This document shows, piece after piece, positions 60,520-64,000 of a stretch of DNA of 64,000 nt. The notes below the pieces were generated by a model. It saw only the letters and a program-made list of their open reading frames with translations. It ran no database searches and was not told where the DNA came from. The position numbers and the translations under genes are program-made. Position 1 is the first letter of the stretch, and each line of letters begins with the position of its first letter. This DNA is from Tillus elongatus (taxonomy: Eukaryota; Arthropoda; Insecta; Coleoptera; Cleridae), in contig OZ023265.1 in assembly GCA_964006375.1 (NCBI GenBank), positions 114,221,084 to 114,285,083 on the forward strand, in the 5' to 3' direction.

Positions 60520-60830
60520 GCTAAAAATTTAGACCGTTAAACCATAAACTTAAATAAACCTACATCGAAAGCATGAACTTAACTAAACCGACAGCCAAAG
60601 CATTAGAGAAAGGGTCTATTTGAAATGAATTTTCTGTAAATATTTTAGCAAAATGGAGGGCAATGACGGTTGAAGCTGAAACCGTAAGGGTTCGCAGAAT
60701 ACTCCACTTGTGTGATATGTATTCTAGGGGGCCTAGATAGCGCTCATTCGAAGAAACTTTTTTAAATTCAAAAGTCGGGAGCTCCTCATTAGTGGATTTT
60801 TCTAAAAGAAAATTCACTAAAAACTAGTAT
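60520..60830 (-). repeat. Composite-repeat fragment, inverted
   Basis: Contains the complements of GGTTTAACGGTCTA, CTCTAATGCTTTGGC, CAGCTTCAACCGTCATTGCC and GGGGGCCTAGATAGCGCTCA-type blocks. Confidence 0.7.
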
Positions 60831-61399
60831 ATGAGCAATGACTCCACATAAAAAGTATCCACATCTGTATTGATATCAGACTGTATCATTTTCAACTATT
60901 TTATTGTAGAATTTTCATGTACAAAATCTTCTTGAAATGTTACAAAAAAGTTTGATGAATTTTCTTGAAAGAAAACATTGTTTCTAATTTTCGTAAAAGA
61001 GAAAGTGGTTTTCAGTTTTTGTGTTAAAAAATATCTAGCGAAATTTTGACGTATCCTTTTTTTTAGGGAATTTCGTGAAATATGTTTTAAGAATTTTCGC
61101 GGAAAATATTTTATCGAATTTTAGCCCTTTTTGCAGAAAAAGTATTTTTAAGCGAATTTTCGTGGAAAAATTTATAGTCACTTTTTTGCAAAAAAAATCC
61201 AGGGTCGGTGTCAACTGAGACCCCTGAAACCCATATTCGGAGCCAGTTTCAATTTTTATACGTATAGAAACCGGACGACTTATTGGAGCGCAGGTATGAC
61301 ATACTGACGAGTCCAGAAAATGACAAAACCGGTCTGTGTCTCCTGCTATACAGCTTACCCCAAGTACCGGCAAGACTAATATAATGGTCGCTGGCGAGA
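60831..61399. other. AT-rich stretch with composite-repeat left-half remnant
   Basis: Contains GTCAACTGAGACCCCTGAAA and CCCATATTCGGAGCCAGTTT, a left-half block, near 61210-61255. No gene recognised. Confidence 0.45.
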
Positions 61400-61535
61400 A
61401 TTCTGTATTTCAATGCCGGTCGTAGTATCGGCCAGGGAAGTAGTTGTTTTCGCTTACCAGTTTTCTTCCCGCAGCTTCCTTCTTGCTGTACTGCCTGTAG
61501 GTGGAAGCTGCTATGAAAGCCCAGAACCGTCACAA
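61400..61535 (-). repeat. Dispersed repeat shared with 13985-14110
   Basis: The minus strand reads TGACGGTTCTGGGCTTTCAT, GCAGTACAGCAAGAAGGAAG and AAGAAAACTGGTAAGCG, matching the plus strand at 13985-14110. Confidence 0.55.
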
Positions 61536-61576
61536 AAATATAGATGACGCCTCGCGCTATTCTTCCACTGCATATG

Positions 61577-61579
<3 letters not shown>

Positions 61580-61661
<82 letters not shown>
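61580..61661. repeat. (TA)n microsatellite
   Basis: About 82 bp of pure TA repeats. Confidence 0.97.
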
Positions 61662-61666
<5 letters not shown>

Positions 61667-61773
61667 TATAACAGATTTTTTTAACGCGGCATTTTGTATA
61701 CTATACAAGGGGAAAGCTTAAGGGCAACGCCGCAAGGAGACAATCGCATACACGTGCTTCGAGCTTATTAGCT

Positions 61774-62245
61774 ATGATCAATACGGTACAGCCAGGTGAA
61801 GATGGGAACACGCTGGATGAAGGAGCAAAAACACATGGAGTCACAACGGCAACCAGTGCCCATTTGCAGCTTGACAAGATGACTGCCTTAAGCGTGGCGT
61901 TTTCCTCCAGTCGGGCAGCATTTGGCTCCCTTCCAGAGTATCAACTTCGTTGCTTACGTGTGTTTTTGTTAGTCCACAATAGGGTTCTGGGCCATAGAAT
62001 GATATTGTTCCTCCTTTTTTTGCTATCTGCTTCCTGGTTTTCTTCAATGCCTTGATGCCCCGATACCCACAGCAAACTCACTTTGTTGTGCGCACCCAGT
62101 TGTTGCAACGCTTTTTGAACTGATTTTCAGGATCTCCAAGTAGGCAACCAAGTCTGCTGGTTTGAATTTGTCCCACTGGAATAGTCTTGAGGTAATTATT
62201 GGTGTCTCCCTCTTTAGGCATATATACAGTGGAGTAAGATTGTAT
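61774..62245 (-). pseudogene. R1/I-group LINE RNase H fragment
   Basis: The minus strand reads YMPKEGDTNNYLKTIPVGQI, then a region with LLWVSGHQGIEENQEADSKK (the RNase H histidine-loop motif is usually WVxGHxGIxGNExAD) and GTISFYGPEPYCGLTKTHVS. Frame changes occur. This domain follows RT in R1/I-type LINEs. It is probably another copy of the family at 19007-26770, but the two do not overlap enough to prove it. Confidence 0.75.
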
Positions 62246-64000
62246 TCTCATAAAATTCTCAAATAACCATCGCCATTTAAATTTCCATCGTACTTGAAAT
62301 ATCGTAAAATATTATAACAATCAAACATTACAGAATATTAACTTTCTTTTTTAATACACAAAAAATATATGAAATGTGCAAGTGCTCCGTTTTTCTTGCC
62401 GGTAGGTGCTTTAAGACTAACATCTACCGGGGTCGTAGCATTGTATTTAAGCAACGTTTAAACAACTGAATGTTGCTCCCTTAGTACATACATAAAGCCG
62501 TCGATTGTCTGTATCATGTGATGTTTTTTATGTAGTGGATATGTAGATCCCTTCCCCCCTTGAAATGAAGCAGTGCGGCAAAATTTCCATGTTGGTGGAA
62601 TGATAAACTGTTCCTTGCCGTCGGTGTTTAGTAAAAGTCTCAGCAACAGCGAAAACTAAAATGAAACAAATACATACAATATTATTTAAAGTCAACTGAA
62701 AAATTACTGAAATTACTTTTCATCTGGGTATTCTAATCTTTTACATTGTTAAAATATATGTGCTTGCGACAATGCTTTTATTTATTCAGGGATTCTATTT
62801 CCATCACTTCAAAATATAGTTATAGCTCTAAAGCTGTTTTATCTACCAATAACTAACTTTTGGTTTCACATAAACACTCTCCAGGGTAATTTCTTATAAA
62901 AGGTTTCAGAAATTTCCCACCCTCTGTACAAATTTGTTTGCCTCTGCCTATGCAAATAAGAAGATCCATCACCGAGGCCTACTTGAAAGTTCTCCTAGAC
63001 ACTTTCTATTATTCAAATTCAACCAACATTACGTCTTATCTGCACAAACATCCTCAAAACTGCTCTAACTTACTTATCGACGGATCAGCACAATAAATTT
63101 CCTCAACTCCCTTGGAATTATTTTTGGGTCATATAACATGGACATAAATCAAAACAGGAGAACTTTGTTTTTCCAATTTTATTACCAATTCAAATCAAGT
63201 AACTAGATCATAATTCATGTAGTTTGCTTGGGATTCGTAGGGAGTAGCCAGATCCACGCTTGAACCTTCTATCGATCCCTGGATACTTTCTCTCTAATTT
63301 GTAGAATCGCTCACGGTGGACTAAAAAAGACCGTGATTCTAAGGGTTGTTATCTCAGGGTAATATTTTAAAGACAAAGAAAAACAATGATAATAGTAATT
63401 AGATATTTTAATAAGTAGTCTATTCGAAACATGAATAGTTTTGATTTTTTACTATTTGCGTTATTTCAAATTTGACCATTTACGAAGCTATAGCTAAATG
63501 CCGGCGTCCGGAAGCAGTTTAATTTCAACAGCCTGAAAATGTTGTCAAACTACTGACTTCTCTAATGTGACGAGGAATATTTCGTGTGCCAAAAATCGCA
63601 AGATACATCAGACTGTTGGATTTACGCCCCCTTCGAATGGCGAATCGAGCAGACTTTGATCCGAAACAATGACACGGTCTGTGTAGCAATTTTTATATAG
63701 TGTGGAACATCCAAAAGGCATAAAGTCAGTCAGTTTTAGATTCAAAAATAACATCTTACAACTTGAAAACTGTACCTCTACAATCAACCTTCTTCGAATG
63801 ACAGCTGCAACCCACAAATTTTTGAATATAAAGAAGGAACTTGTGATATCTCATCTGAAAAATCTCTTCATTCTCTGTTTAAAAATGCTATGGGTTTAAA
63901 AGGTATTGTAAAAAATAGCAGTAAGAAAATGAATTTATCTGATCGACGAACTTCGCTACGACACACTAAAAAATTAATAACGAATCGCATTTTATTCTTG
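62246..64000. other. No recognisable gene
   Basis: Small ORFs at 62458-62646 (LNTDGKEQFIIPPTWKFCRT) and 63608-63817 have no recognised domain. The former has a less biased composition than most chance ORFs here and could be a host exon or an unknown repeat. Nothing else is supported. Confidence 0.4.

Noticed and set aside
62458..62646. 62-codon ORF as a host exon
   Set aside because: Composition is plausible but no domain, splice-site or second exon evidence; kept only as a note.

Overview
The window looks like repeat-dense, AT-rich intergenic DNA from an arthropod nuclear genome. The evidence is several non-LTR retrotransposon families, a Penelope-like element, mariner/IS630-type and hAT transposase relics, tRNA-derived SINEs, MITEs and 21 long (TA)n tracts. 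No host protein-coding gene, rRNA, CRISPR array or intact functional tRNA could be supported. All family names rest on motif reading, not on database searches. Layout, 0-20 kb: a LINE 3' end (1-719); a LINE relic (2427-5118) split by a 1.5 kb element at 3277-4788; two SINE copies; a mariner relic (7422-8345); MITEs and (TA)n-bearing composite repeats (9-14 kb); and a decayed Penelope-like element (16378-17777). 19-27 kb: an R1/I-like LINE on the minus strand (19007-26770) carries a full-length 5.05 kb LINE at 20521-25568 with two ORFs. Removing the insertion and one copy of its 4-bp duplication restores the host element's reading frame. 26.9-48 kb: a mariner relic, a third SINE, a foldback element with about 460-bp arms around a transposase remnant, a nearly intact LINE (30963-33880, one nonsense codon), a hAT relic, a third copy of the same LINE, and more composite repeats and MITEs. 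48.4-59.3 kb: the standout feature is a 10.9 kb almost perfect palindrome with arms of about 5.4 kb and a 7-bp centre at 53976-53982. Each arm holds the same 128-codon ORF pointing outward. Upstream of each ORF lie duplicated 64-bp elements, a 13-bp E-box array, a CRE and a TATA-like motif. Further out come repeated coding-like modules, a 217-bp tandem array, tRNA-like relics, a second CRE, GC-box/YY1-like repeats and a Penelope-like outer end. The arms differ by discrete indels: a 204-bp hairpin, 13 bp, 21 bp and a few bases. The palindrome sits between the two halves of one composite repeat, at that repeat's (TA)n core, as expected for a real insertion rather than a read artefact. 59.4-64 kb: the other half of that composite repeat, a MITE, a LINE RNase-H fragment, and about 1.7 kb with nothing recognisable.
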